Assembly (NCBI GenBank): GCA_965267475.1
Contig: OZ254079.1
Span: forward strand, 2,790,001-2,854,000
From: JBCBKU01 sp965267475
GTDB taxonomy: Bacteria > Pseudomonadota > Alphaproteobacteria > Rhodobacterales > Rhodobacteraceae
Reading direction: 5' to 3'
DNA length: 64,000 bases
The notes under the pieces are model-generated. The model did no database searches, was not told the DNA's origin, and saw nothing but the letters and a program-made list of their open reading frames with translations. The position numbers and the translations under genes are program-made. Shown here piece after piece: positions 35,197 through 44,671 of the stretch (the first letter of the stretch is position 1; every line of letters begins with the position of its first letter).

Positions 35197-35625
35197 TCAG
35201 ACCTCGCCGGTCAGGCCAGCGGCCTCAATCCCGGCCATTGCGGCCAGCGCATCATTGTCTGACGTGTCGCCGGTCACACCGACCGCTCCGATCACGGCGC
35301 CCTTCTTGTCGCGGACCAGGACCCCGCCTGGCACCGGGATCACCTTGCCGCCATAGACACCGTTCACGGCGGCCATGAAATAGGCCTGATCCTCGGCCCG
35401 TTTCATCTGGGCCGTGCCCGCCATCCCAAGCATGACGGCGCCGAACGCCTTGCCTTGCGCGATGGCAAAACGCCCCGGCGCGGCGCCATCTTCGCGTTCA
35501 AACGCGATGGGGTGACCACCAGCGTCAAGAACGACAACGGACAGGGGCTTCAATTCCATCTCCTTGCCCTTCGCGAGCGCTTGTCGAATGATCGTGCGGG
35601 CCTTCCGAACGGAAATCTGCGCCAT
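35197..35625 (-). CDS. GlcG/HbpS-type haem-degrading domain protein
   Basis: The 142-residue protein is a GlcG family (DUF336) member: VVVLDAGGHPIAFEREDG and VPGGVLVRDKKGAVIGAVGVTGDTSDND (shown as its key GVTGDTSD motif) are typical. It lies 3 bases downstream of malate synthase G, the gene neighbourhood seen for glcG in glycolate loci. Biochemical role is uncertain; related HbpS binds haem and cobalamin-type ligands. Confidence 0.85.
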   Translation of the reverse strand: MAQISVRKARTIIRQALAKGKEMELKPLSVVVLDAGGHPIAFEREDGAAPGRFAIAQGKAFGAVMLGMAGTAQMKRAEDQAYFMAAVNGVYGGKVIPVPGGVLVRDKKGAVIGAVGVTGDTSDNDALAAMAGIEAAGLTGEV

Positions 35626-35628
35626 GTC

Positions 35629-37760
35629 CTAACCTGCTTTCTTCTCAAGGCGCCGCTGATGCAGCACCGGTTCGGTGTAGCCCGAGGGTTGCTTTCGGCC
35701 TTCGAAAACCAGATCGCAAGCCGCCTGGAACGCAACACCGTCAAATCCGGGCGCCATGGGCTGATAGGTCGGATCGCCCGCGTTTTGGGCATCCACCTTT
35801 TCGGCCATCCGCTTCATCGCCGTCATCACCTGATCACGGCTGACCACCCCGTGGTGCAGCCAGTTCGCCAGGGCCTGGGACGAGATCCGGCAAGTCGCGC
35901 GGTCTTCCATCAGACCCACATCGTGAATATCCGGCACTTTCGAACAGCCGACACCGGCATCGATCCAGCGCACGACATATCCAAGGATCCCCTGGCGTTG
36001 TTCTCGATCTCTTCGGTGATCTCGGCGTCCGACCAGTTCCGCCCGCGATGCAACGGGATGGTCAGCAGATCCGCCAACGTCCCGCGCGGACCGCCCTTGG
36101 CGATCTCATCCTGCCGCGCCAGCACATCGACGGCGTGGTAATGCGCGGCATGAAGCGTGGCGGCGGTGGGCGATGGCACCCAGGCACAGTTCGCACCCGC
36201 CTGAGGGTGGCCAATCTTTTGTTCCAGCATGTCCGCCATCCGATCCGGCATGGCCCACATGCCCTTCCCGATCTGTGCCTTGCCACGCAGCCCGCAAGCG
36301 AGCCCGATATCGACATTCCGATCCTCATAGGATCCGATCCAAAGCGCGGTCTTCATCTCGCCCTTCCGGACCATGGGCCCGGCCTCCATCGAGGTATGGA
36401 TCTCGTCGCCTGTTCGATCAAGGAAGCCCGTGTTGATAAAGGCCACCCGGTTCTTGGCGGCCCGAATGCACTCTTTCAGGTTGGCCGACGTCCGGCGTTC
36501 TTCATCCATGATGCCAAGTTTCACGGTGTATTCAGGCAGACCCAGTGCGGCTTCGACAGCCGAAAAGATCTGATCTGCAAAGGCAACCTCATCGGGCCCG
36601 TGCATCTTGGGCTTCACCACATAGATCGATCCATGGGTGGAATTCCGGGGGCCCTCGGTCTTTCGAAGATCATACATGCCGATCATCGTCGTGATCATCG
36701 CATCCATCAGACCTTCAGGCACCTCACGCTCCTCGCTGTCCAGGATCGCAGGGTTGGTCATCAGGTGACCGACATTCCGGATCAGCATCAGGGCCCTGCC
36801 CTTCAGCGTCAGCGGTGACCCGTCGGGCGCCACATAGGTCAGGTCCGGGTTCAAAACGCGGGTGAAGGTCGTTTCGCCTTTGGTCACCTTCTCGGACAGA
36901 TCGCCCTTCATCAGACCCAGCCAATTGCGATAGGCGACGACCTTGTCCTCAGCATCGACACAAGCGACCGAATCCTCGCAATCCATGATCGCACTGACAG
37001 CCGCTTCGAAATGAACGTCGGAAACCCCCGCCTTGTCGGACCCGCCGATCTGACTGGATGGATCGACAACTACGGCGATCCCCAGCCCGTTCCGCTTGAA
37101 CAGGAACCGTTTTTCTCCGTCCTCTTCCGCGTGGCCTGCAAACTGCGCGGGATCCGCAAGCGCGGGCGCGAAAACCCCATCCACGACAGACAGCGAAGTC
37201 ACATCCGCCCAACTGCCATCGGCCAGAGGCACTGCGGCATCCAGATGCTTCCGGGCCCAGGCAATCACCTCGGCACCACGCGCCGGATCATACCCTCCGC
37301 CGGACGGCAAGGATCCCATGGCGTCCGTGCCGTAGAGCGCATCGTAAAGCGAGCCCCACCGCGCATTGGCCGCATTCAGCGCATAGCGGGCATTGGTGAT
37401 CGGAACGACCAGTTGCGGGCCGGGAATGGACGCAATTTCCGGATCCACATTCGCGGTTTCGACAGCGAAATCCGGACCCTCTTCGACGAGATAACCGATC
37501 CCTTTCAGGAACGCCTGATATTCCTCCGCATCGATTTTTTTGCCCGCCTGTTCGCGGTGCCAGTCATCGATTGCGGCTTGAAAGGTGCGGCGGATCTCCA
37601 GAAGCTCGCGGTTGCGCGCCCCGAACTGGTCCAGAAGTCCTGCAAAAGCCTCCCAGAATGCCTGTCCGGGCATCCCCAGACCGGCCAGCGCCTCCCGTTC
37701 GACAAATTCGGCCAACTCTCGCGCGACCGAAAGGCCCGAACGCTCGACATAGTCTGTCAT
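35629..37760 (-). pseudogene. glcB: malate synthase G, interrupted by a one-base frameshift
   Basis: Malate synthase G condenses glyoxylate and acetyl-CoA to malate. The first frame runs from MTDYVERSGLSVARELAEF to about residue 588 (EITEEIENNA) and then leaves the family sequence, ending at 35910. The family sequence resumes in another frame at YVVRWIDAGVGCSKVPDIHDVGLMEDRAT and continues to the proper stop at 35629. The rc sequence AACGCCAGGGGATCC needs one extra C (GCC CAG GGG ATC) to restore the frame, at about 35991-35996. The repaired gene would encode 710 residues, normal for the family. Everything else, including the C-terminal RISSQALANWLHHG motif, is intact. Confidence 0.9.
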
Positions 37761-37849
37761 GTGGTCATCCCAAAACACCCGCCCGAACCGGCGTCGCGGC
37801 AAAATAGAGACCCTATCGCCGAACTCAAGCGGAATTGGTAAGTTTTTTT

Positions 37850-37879
37850 GGCCGGTTGAAATGGCTGCCCCAACCGGCC
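37850..37879. repeat. inverted repeat upstream of glcB
   Basis: Perfect 9-bp arms GGCCGGTTG and CAACCGGCC with a 12-base loop lie between the oxidoreductase stop (37893) and glcB. On the minus strand the stem is followed by a run of A, not T, so it is not a classical terminator for the operon. It may be a site in the glcB control region. Confidence 0.45.
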
Positions 37880-37892
37880 CATGGCAAAGGAC

Positions 37893-39047
37893 CTAAAGCT
37901 TCACCCAGGCCGCGTTGCGTTTGGAGCTGCGGACGCAAGCGTCCACGAACTGCACGCCCTTCAGCCCGTCGCTAACGGTCGGATACGTCACCGCCGGATC
38001 GACCGCGCTGCCATCCCGTGCGGCCATGATCGCCTGCGCGGCCTCGGTATAAATCGTGGCGAACCCTTCCAGATACCCCTCGGGGTGACCCGGCGGGATC
38101 CGACTGACCCGGCCCGCCGCCTCACCCGCTCCGGCCCCGCCCCGCGTAATCAGACGCTTGGGCTCGCCAAAGGGTGTGTGCCACAGATAGTTCGGGTCTT
38201 CCTGCGCCCATTCCAGCCCGCCCTTGTCGCCATAGATGCGAATCCGAAGGGCGTTCTCGTTGCCCGGCGCGACTTGGCTGGACCAAAGCATCCCCTTCGC
38301 ACCGCCATCGAACCGCAAAAGGACATGCGCATTGTCATCGACCTGACGCCCCGGCACGAAGGCTTCAAGATCTGCAGCCAATTCCGTGGCTTCAAGCCCG
38401 GTGATGAAACAGGCGAGATTATAGGCATGGGTGCCGATATCGCCGGTTGAGCCCCCGGCCCCTGACCGTGCGGGATCGGTCCGCCATTCGGCCTGCTTGA
38501 AGTCCTGCGGTACCGTCAGCCAGTCCTGTGGGTATTCGACCTGAACCACGCGCACTGCACCAATCTCACCGCTTGCCACCATCTCGCGCGCCTGACGCAC
38601 CATCGGATAGCCGGTGTAATTGTGGGTCAGGATAAACAGCGCGTCCGATTTCTCGGCAGCCGCAACCAGTTTCTTCGCATCGGCCAGCGTTGAGGTCAGC
38701 GGCTTGTCGCAAATCACATGAATGCCGCGCTTCAGAAACTCGCGCGCCGCGCCATAATGGACGTGGTTGGGCGTCACGATCGACACCGCCTCGATCCCGT
38801 TTTTCAGGCGCGCCTCACGGATCGCCATCTGCTTGAAGTCGTCATAGATGCGCGGCAAGCCCAGCGCTTCGCCACTGGCCCGCGCCTTTTCGGGCGTCGA
38901 GGACAAGGCCCCCGCGACCAGCTCATAGTGATCATCGATCCGCGAAGCGATCCGGTGAACCCCGCCGATGAAGGCATCGTTGCCACCACCCACCATTCCA
39001 AGACGGATGCGCCCTTTTCGATCCTCGTTGCGTCCCTCAATGGCCAT
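37893..39047 (-). CDS. Gfo/Idh/MocA family oxidoreductase
   Basis: The 384-residue enzyme has an N-terminal NAD(P)-binding motif (RLGMVGGGNDAFIGGVH), the conserved EKP-like motif written here as HVICDKPLTSTLADA with its key Lys, and a C-terminal alpha/beta domain with the active-site His in GGSTGDIGTHAYNLACF. Members oxidise sugars, inositols or glycosides. It is the last gene of the transporter/kinase operon, 11 bases after the 282-residue isomerase. Substrate unknown. Confidence 0.9.
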   Translation of the reverse strand: MAIEGRNEDRKGRIRLGMVGGGNDAFIGGVHRIASRIDDHYELVAGALSSTPEKARASGEALGLPRIYDDFKQMAIREARLKNGIEAVSIVTPNHVHYGAAREFLKRGIHVICDKPLTSTLADAKKLVAAAEKSDALFILTHNYTGYPMVRQAREMVASGEIGAVRVVQVEYPQDWLTVPQDFKQAEWRTDPARSGAGGSTGDIGTHAYNLACFITGLEATELAADLEAFVPGRQVDDNAHVLLRFDGGAKGMLWSSQVAPGNENALRIRIYGDKGGLEWAQEDPNYLWHTPFGEPKRLITRGGAGAGEAAGRVSRIPPGHPEGYLEGFATIYTEAAQAIMAARDGSAVDPAVTYPTVSDGLKGVQFVDACVRSSKRNAAWVKL

Positions 39048-39058
39048 TCTCTTCTCCT

Positions 39059-39907
39059 TCAGGCTGCCTGCCAGCCTGTCTTGATTACGTTGATACCCGC
39101 AGCGACAACCTGATCTTCGCTGTCGAACAAGGGGCGCCAGACCCGGGTCGCTGCCGCAAGATCCGGAAGCGCCTGGCCGAAAGCTTCGATGACCATCCAG
39201 CCGTCATATCCGACGGCCTTCAACGCCTCGAACGTCTCGGCGAAGTTCACATGCCCCGCGCCGGGCGCGCCACGGTCGTTTTCGGATATATGGACGTGGT
39301 TGATGGCCGCGCCCGCTGCACGGATGGCCGCCCCCACATCGCGCTCCTCGATATTGGCGTGGAACGTATCGAAAAGACAGCCATAGCCTTCCGAGCCGAC
39401 CGCCGCCACAAGCTTGGCCGATTGCGCCATCGTGTTCAGCGCATAGCATTCGAACCGGTTCAACGGTTCTACCGACAAGGCCACGCCCGCATCCTTGGCA
39501 TAGGCCGCCATGGCGCGGTGACTTTCGATCAGATGGCCAAGCTCCGTCTCGGTCGGGCCCCGGCCCGAGAACACCGCCAAAGGTTGATGAAACGGCCCGC
39601 ACAGCGTCTCGACCCCCGCAGCCGCGCAGCAGTCGACCATCCATTTCAGGAAATCGACCCCCGCCGCGCGATGGGACGCGTCCGCGCTCATCGGGTTGGC
39701 GTCCTCGCTTTGCACCACGCCGACAGCCGTGCGCCTGAGCCCCAGATCGTCAAGCTTCTGCCCAAGATCCCGGTAATGGGCGACATCGCCCTCGAACACC
39801 GGGATCTCCACCCCATCATATCCCGCCGCTTTCACCTGTTCGCAGGTGGGAAGCAGATCATCGGTCAGATGAGTGGTCCAGAGAAGCAGGTTGAAACCGG
39901 CCAGCAT
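39059..39907 (-). CDS. TIM-barrel sugar isomerase/epimerase (hydroxypyruvate isomerase/tagatose epimerase type)
   Basis: The 282-residue AP-endonuclease-2-like barrel has metal-binding positions in VALSVEPLNRFECY (Glu), LFDTFHANIEE (Asp, His), INHVHISENDRG (His) and WMVIEAFG (Glu), as in D-tagatose/psicose 3-epimerases. It starts at the ATG overlapping the upstream stop codon (TGATG). A role in converting a ketose or ketose phosphate within this operon is likely. Confidence 0.88.
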   Translation of the reverse strand: MLAGFNLLLWTTHLTDDLLPTCEQVKAAGYDGVEIPVFEGDVAHYRDLGQKLDDLGLRRTAVGVVQSEDANPMSADASHRAAGVDFLKWMVDCCAAAGVETLCGPFHQPLAVFSGRGPTETELGHLIESHRAMAAYAKDAGVALSVEPLNRFECYALNTMAQSAKLVAAVGSEGYGCLFDTFHANIEERDVGAAIRAAGAAINHVHISENDRGAPGAGHVNFAETFEALKAVGYDGWMVIEAFGQALPDLAAATRVWRPLFDSEDQVVAAGINVIKTGWQAA

Positions 39908-40962
39908 CACTCGATACCCAGCATCTTCCGATTGGCGGCGGTGTCGGTATCTGCCGCGGCAAAATCATCGAAGGCCACTTCGGTCGGACGAATGATGTGA
40001 TCGCGCACAAAGGCCGCCCCTTCACGCGCGCCGTCCTCGGGATGCTTGATGGCGCATTCCCACTCGACCACGGCCCAGCCATCGAACCCATAGGCCGTCA
40101 GTTTCGAAAAGATTGCCCCGAAATCGACCTGACCGTCGCCAAGCGACCGGAACCGCCCGGCCCGATCGACCCAGCGCTGATAGCCCGAATAGACACCCTG
40201 GCGCCCCGTGGGATTGAATTCGGCATCCTTCACATGGAACATCCGGATCCGGTCCTTGTAGATGTCGATGTGATCCAGATAGTCGAGGCACTGAAGCACA
40301 TAGTGCGACGGATCATACAGCATGCAGGCACGTGCGTGGTTGCCCGTGCGCTCCAGGAACATTTCATAGGTCACACCGTCATGCAGATCTTCGCCGGGGT
40401 GGATCTCGTAACAGACATCGACGCCGCAATCCTCGGCATGATCCAGGATCGGTTTCCAGCGGCGGGCCAGTTCGTCAAAAGCTTCCTCAACCAGCCCCGC
40501 CGGGCGTTGCGGCCAGGGATAGACATAGGGCCAGGCCAAAGCGCCCGAGAAGGTGGCATGGGCCGAAATCCCGAGGTTCTTTGAGGCGCTCAGCGCTTTT
40601 TTCACCTGATCGACCGCCCATTCCTGGCGGGCCGCAGGGTTGCCGCGCACGCTTTCCGCGGCAAAGCCGTCAAAGGCTGCGTCGTAAGCCGGATGAACCG
40701 CCACAAGCTGTCCTTGAAGATGGGTTGAAAGCTCGGTCACCTCGACGCCGTTCTGGGCGGCCACGCCCTTGAACTCGTCGCAGTAATCCTTGCTCTCGGC
40801 GGCCTTTGCCAAGTCGAACAACCGGTCATCCCAGCTTGGCACCTGGACGCCCACATAACCACAATCGGCGGACCACTTGGTGATCGAATCCCAAGAATTG
40901 AACGGCGCGTCGTCCCCGGCGAATTGCGCCAGAAACAGGGCGGGGCCTTTGATCGGTGTCAT
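39907..40962 (-). CDS. TIM-barrel sugar phosphate isomerase/epimerase family protein
   Basis: The 351-residue xylose-isomerase-like barrel is longer than its neighbour. Likely metal ligands lie in VDVCYEIHPGEDLHDG (Glu), CMLYDPSHYVLQ (Asp, His), RMFHVKDAEF (His) and GWAVVEWECA (Glu). It probably isomerises or epimerises a sugar or an oxidised sugar made by the Gfo/Idh/MocA enzyme. Stop and start of the two barrels are fused, so they are translated together, and the LacI-type regulator gene ends 18 bases upstream. Confidence 0.87.
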   Translation of the reverse strand: MTPIKGPALFLAQFAGDDAPFNSWDSITKWSADCGYVGVQVPSWDDRLFDLAKAAESKDYCDEFKGVAAQNGVEVTELSTHLQGQLVAVHPAYDAAFDGFAAESVRGNPAARQEWAVDQVKKALSASKNLGISAHATFSGALAWPYVYPWPQRPAGLVEEAFDELARRWKPILDHAEDCGVDVCYEIHPGEDLHDGVTYEMFLERTGNHARACMLYDPSHYVLQCLDYLDHIDIYKDRIRMFHVKDAEFNPTGRQGVYSGYQRWVDRAGRFRSLGDGQVDFGAIFSKLTAYGFDGWAVVEWECAIKHPEDGAREGAAFVRDHIIRPTEVAFDDFAAADTDTAANRKMLGIE

Positions 40963-40980
40963 GGTGGTCTCCCTCGATAG

Positions 40981-42099
40981 TCAGTCCATGGATGGCAGGT
41001 TTTCCCGAAGCACGATGTCGATCCGGATGGTTTCCTGCGATTTGATGACGGGTGTTTTGTCGCATTTTGCGCGCAGGACCCGCAACGAGCTTCGGGCCAG
41101 ATGCCCGGTATTCTGCGTGATGACAGCGTCGATGACGCCGGAGCGAAGAAGCCCGGCCGAGTTTTCGGTCAACTCATGGTCGATCAGGACGGGACGAAGC
41201 GACAGGTTCGCCCCTGCAATGGCTTTTGCGACGCCCTGAACGCTCGCCCCGACGGAATAGACGCCGATGGTGTCGGGGTTCTCTTCCAGGGCGCGGCGCG
41301 TGACCTCTTCGGTATGGGCGGGATCTTCCTGACCTTCGATGCTGGGCAAAGGTTCAAGATGAGGAAAGGACGATCGCACAACCTGGTCGAACCCGTGGCG
41401 CCGCTCGATCATGTCGCGCGACTGCTTGTTGGTGATGACAACGACGACTTTTCCTTTCCGCCCGCCAGTAAAGCGCCCCAGCAGCGTGCCCGCCGTCCGA
41501 CCCGCCGCGACGTTGTCGATCCCGACAAAGTGGTCACGGTCCGAGTTCGGCTGGTCCGACACCAGTGACACGACCGGAATGCCGCGTTTTCTGAGATCGG
41601 CAATCGCATCGCGAACTTGCGGCGTTTCGCGCGCCATGATCGCCAGCCCGTCGACCTCGTCGGGGTCCAGCTCGGCCAAGGTCCGCGCCAGTTGGGTATG
41701 ATCATAGTTCGGGGTCCGGATGATCCGCACTTCTGTGCGGTCCTGACGTGCCGTCAGCAGGCTTTCGGTGATCCCGTTTTCCAGACTTGCCAGAAACTGG
41801 CCTTTCCAATCGGGCAGGACGAAGGCGAAACGATACGTCTTCTGCCGCGCCAGATTGGCGGCGGCGGTGTCGCGCACATAGCCCAGCTCATCAATCGCCG
41901 CCTGCACCTTTTCAATCGTTACGGATCGAACGCCAGGGCGTTCGTTCAGCACCCGATCGACCGTCGCAAGGCTGACCCCCGCCACACGCGCAATGTCGTT
42001 GACCGTCGGTTTGGCGACAATTTTGAGGTTCGGTGTGCTCAGTTTAGTCCACCATCTCTTCCGCCAGGGCCTCGAACAAAAGCGCGACCGCCTCGGCAC
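40981..42099 (-). CDS. LacI-family transcriptional regulator
   Basis: The N-terminal helix-turn-helix KPTVNDIARVAGVSLATVDRVLNERPGVR is classic LacI. A periplasmic-binding-like ligand domain (about residues 90-370) follows. The start is unclear: no ATG lies between the dhaK-type gene stop and the DNA-binding domain. A GTG at 42099 gives 372 residues and a 56-base overlap with the kinase gene; a CTG at 42042, after a GGTGG, would give 353. It probably controls the operon in which it lies, through the two CG-centred palindromes at 49331-49376. Confidence 0.88.
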   Translation of the reverse strand: MPRRSRFCSRPWRKRWWTKLSTPNLKIVAKPTVNDIARVAGVSLATVDRVLNERPGVRSVTIEKVQAAIDELGYVRDTAAANLARQKTYRFAFVLPDWKGQFLASLENGITESLLTARQDRTEVRIIRTPNYDHTQLARTLAELDPDEVDGLAIMARETPQVRDAIADLRKRGIPVVSLVSDQPNSDRDHFVGIDNVAAGRTAGTLLGRFTGGRKGKVVVVITNKQSRDMIERRHGFDQVVRSSFPHLEPLPSIEGQEDPAHTEEVTRRALEENPDTIGVYSVGASVQGVAKAIAGANLSLRPVLIDHELTENSAGLLRSGVIDAVITQNTGHLARSSLRVLRAKCDKTPVIKSQETIRIDIVLRENLPSMD

Positions 42100-43666
42100 C
42101 CGGATCGTTATGTCCCCTCAGGTTGTCTTCGGGCACATAAGCTGCGCGCCCCGCCTTCGCCCGGTGGATCGCGGCGGTGCTGTCAGCGCCTTGCCGCGCC
42201 GCGGCCGCCGCAGCGCCGATACCGCTTGGCAGGGCGTCGAGTGCCGGGGCCAGCGCATCAACCATCGTCCGGTCGCCAACTTCGGCGCCGCCCACCTGGC
42301 TGACCCGCGTCAAGCCATCGACCAGCGCCTGCTGAACAGACGCCCCGTTCGAACAGGCATCGCCCGCAGCGTTGAAATAGATCGCAAGGATCACGCCCGA
42401 AGACCCGCCCATGGTCTGGCTAAGCTCGTTGCCCAGCGCCGGAAAAAGTTGCGTCAGATCCGCAAGCGGCATCCGGTCAAGGCTCGATTTCAGCGCTCGG
42501 GCCGCCGTGGCCAGCGTGCTGCCGGTATCTCCATCCCCCGATTTGGCATCAAGCGTGTTCAGCCGACCCTCGGCCGAGATCAGAAGGTCGGCCACGCGTT
42601 CAATGGTGGCCCGCGTCCGATCGTTTTTCGACGGGATCGGTTCGATCGGCGTCAGACCATCCGGCAACCCAACGACCGGTGGGACCACAACATCCGCCAG
42701 CCCCGGCCAGGCCGGCATCGGGACCGGCGCAGCCAGGGCGCTGTGCTCGTCCGGTGTCGCTTCCATGATCGAGACCGAGAACCCGTGCATATCAAGCGAG
42801 GTCATCAAAGGTGCGGGTCCAATGACGTGCTGGACAAGCCCAGACGCGGTCAGCGCGTGGGTCAAGACTGACATCTCCAAGGGTGTGGTAGAACCCAGAT
42901 TGTTGATGATGGCCACGGTATTGCGGCCACCGGCGTGACCTCGAAGCTTGTCGACGACCGTCGTCATAGCCCCCATCGCGGTCGAAAAATCCACCTGCTC
43001 CACACCCGGCTCGCCATGGATCCCAAGCCCAAGCTCGGCCTTGCCAGCGCCAATCCGGTTTTCCTTCTGCGATCCGGGGACCGTGCAGGTATCAAGGCTC
43101 ATCCCGATCGAGGCGACCTTGCCAATCACCGACCGGGCCGCCTTGGCAACCGTGCCAAGGTCCGCACCAGCCTCGGCCATGGCACCCGCGATCTTGTGGA
43201 CGAACAGGGTCCCCGCGACGCCGCGCGGCTGCGGCAGGTCCGGAAGCGCCACGTCATCATCGACAACGACCATTTCAACCTTGCGCCCAAGGGCGCGCGC
43301 GCGTTCCGCCGCAAGACCGAAATTCAACCGGTCACCCGTGTAATTCTTGACGATCAGCAGGCAACCCGCGTCACCCGTGACCGCAAGGATCCCGGCCAGC
43401 ACGGCCTCGACCGAGGGCGATGCGAAAACCTCGCCACAGACCGCAGCGGTCAGCATCCCTTCACCGACGAAACCGGCATGGGCCGGTTCGTGCCCAGACC
43501 CGCCGCCCGACACCAGGGCCACCTTGGACTTGTCCCAATCCGCGCGCAGAACCACCTTGATATGCGGATAGCCGTCCAGCCGCGACAAGGCGCCGCCCGA
43601 TGCCGCAAGCACTCCATCTATGGCCTCGGTGACCAGATCCTCTTTGGCGTTGATAAACTGTGCCAT
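42044..43666 (-). CDS. fused DhaK-DhaL ketose kinase (dihydroxyacetone kinase family)
   Basis: The 540-residue ATP-dependent kinase has a DhaK domain (about 1-330) with GGGSGHEPAHAGFVG and His217 in GLGIHGEPG, the residue that binds dihydroxyacetone covalently in this family. A DhaL nucleotide domain (about 350-540) carries the SGDGDTGSTL motif (Asp378, Asp380). Known members phosphorylate dihydroxyacetone, or tetruloses such as erythrulose. The operon with two isomerases and an oxidoreductase favours a small ketose made inside the cell or imported. Confidence 0.92.
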   Translation of the reverse strand: MAQFINAKEDLVTEAIDGVLAASGGALSRLDGYPHIKVVLRADWDKSKVALVSGGGSGHEPAHAGFVGEGMLTAAVCGEVFASPSVEAVLAGILAVTGDAGCLLIVKNYTGDRLNFGLAAERARALGRKVEMVVVDDDVALPDLPQPRGVAGTLFVHKIAGAMAEAGADLGTVAKAARSVIGKVASIGMSLDTCTVPGSQKENRIGAGKAELGLGIHGEPGVEQVDFSTAMGAMTTVVDKLRGHAGGRNTVAIINNLGSTTPLEMSVLTHALTASGLVQHVIGPAPLMTSLDMHGFSVSIMEATPDEHSALAAPVPMPAWPGLADVVVPPVVGLPDGLTPIEPIPSKNDRTRATIERVADLLISAEGRLNTLDAKSGDGDTGSTLATAARALKSSLDRMPLADLTQLFPALGNELSQTMGGSSGVILAIYFNAAGDACSNGASVQQALVDGLTRVSQVGGAEVGDRTMVDALAPALDALPSGIGAAAAAARQGADSTAAIHRAKAGRAAYVPEDNLRGHNDPGAEAVALLFEALAEEMVD

Positions 43667-43678
43667 GGTGGTCCTCCC

Positions 43679-44671
43679 TTATACGACCCGTGCGCCCGAT
43701 GCGTCGAAGTAAAGCGGGTTCTGCGGGCTTATCTTAAGTGTCGCATTGGCCGCATAATCCTGATGCGGATCCGTCAGCGTCGTGACGGCATGTCCCTGGA
43801 CATCCAGATGCAACCGGGTCTGATCGCCCAGATGCTCAGACCGCAAGACCGTCGCGTCGATCCCGTCGCCCTGCCGAATGTTTTCCGGACGCAATCCGAT
43901 CTGGACACCCTTGTGATCCCCCGGGAAAAGCGACGCGGGCAGGATGTTGATCCGGGGCAGACCCAGGCGGCTTGCAACATAGACGCTGCTTGGGTCTTCA
44001 TAGATCTCTTTCGGCGTCCCGTATTGCACCAGACGTCCTTCTTCGAGGACACCAACATGGGTCGCCATAGTCATGGCTTCGATCTGGTCATGGGTCACGT
44101 AAAGCAGTGTCGATCCCAAATCGGCCTGAATGCGCTTCAACTCGACCCTAAGATCAGCGCGCAGCTTGGCATCAAGCGACGAAAGCGGCTCGTCCATCAG
44201 ATAGATCGACGGATCGCGGACCAGCGCCCGGCCAATCGACACGCGCTGCATCTCGCCACCCGACAGCTCGGTCGCCTTGTTGTCGAGCTTGTGGGGGATC
44301 TGAAGCACCTCGGCGATCTTTTGCACCTTGCGGGCAATCTCATCCTCAGGCGTTTTCAGGATCGGCGACCTGAGCGGGAAGGCCAGGTTGTCGCGAACTG
44401 TCAGATGCGGGTACAGCGAGTATTGCTGGAACACCATCGCCACGTCGCGCTGTGCGGGCGTGTCGTTGCCCACATCCCTGCCGCCGATATGGACGCTGCC
44501 CGCATCGAGCTTTTCCAACCCCGAGATCAGGCGCAGCGTCGTGGTCTTCCCGGCCCCGGTCGGGCCCAGAAGCACGACAAAGGCCCCATCTTCGATGGTC
44601 ATCGAGATGTCATCGACCGCCTGGGTCTTACCGAATGCCTTTGAGACGTTTTTCAGGAGCACCTCAGCCAT
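43679..44671 (-). CDS. sugar/polyol ABC transporter ATP-binding protein (MalK/UgpC type), second copy
   Basis: The 330-residue ATPase has Walker A GPTGAGKTT, signature LSGGEMQRVSIGRA, Walker B IYLMDEPLSSLDAKLR, switch His in YVTHDQIEAM, and a C-terminal TOBE-type regulatory region (about 240-330). It overlaps the other ATPase gene by 8 bases. Two different MalK-type ATPases in one operon suggest a heterodimeric motor. Confidence 0.93.
   Translation of the reverse strand: MAEVLLKNVSKAFGKTQAVDDISMTIEDGAFVVLLGPTGAGKTTTLRLISGLEKLDAGSVHIGGRDVGNDTPAQRDVAMVFQQYSLYPHLTVRDNLAFPLRSPILKTPEDEIARKVQKIAEVLQIPHKLDNKATELSGGEMQRVSIGRALVRDPSIYLMDEPLSSLDAKLRADLRVELKRIQADLGSTLLYVTHDQIEAMTMATHVGVLEEGRLVQYGTPKEIYEDPSSVYVASRLGLPRINILPASLFPGDHKGVQIGLRPENIRQGDGIDATVLRSEHLGDQTRLHLDVQGHAVTTLTDPHQDYAANATLKISPQNPLYFDASGARVV

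Noticed and set aside
37850..37879. Inverted repeat as terminator of the sugar/polyol operon
   Set aside because: On the minus strand it is followed by a run of A instead of T, so it does not fit an intrinsic terminator in that direction.
42935..44644. Long open frame on the plus strand (569 codons) across the kinase and ATPase genes
   Set aside because: It is antisense to two well-supported genes, lacks protein-family motifs and has the Arg/His/Pro-rich make-up of a GC-rich shadow frame.
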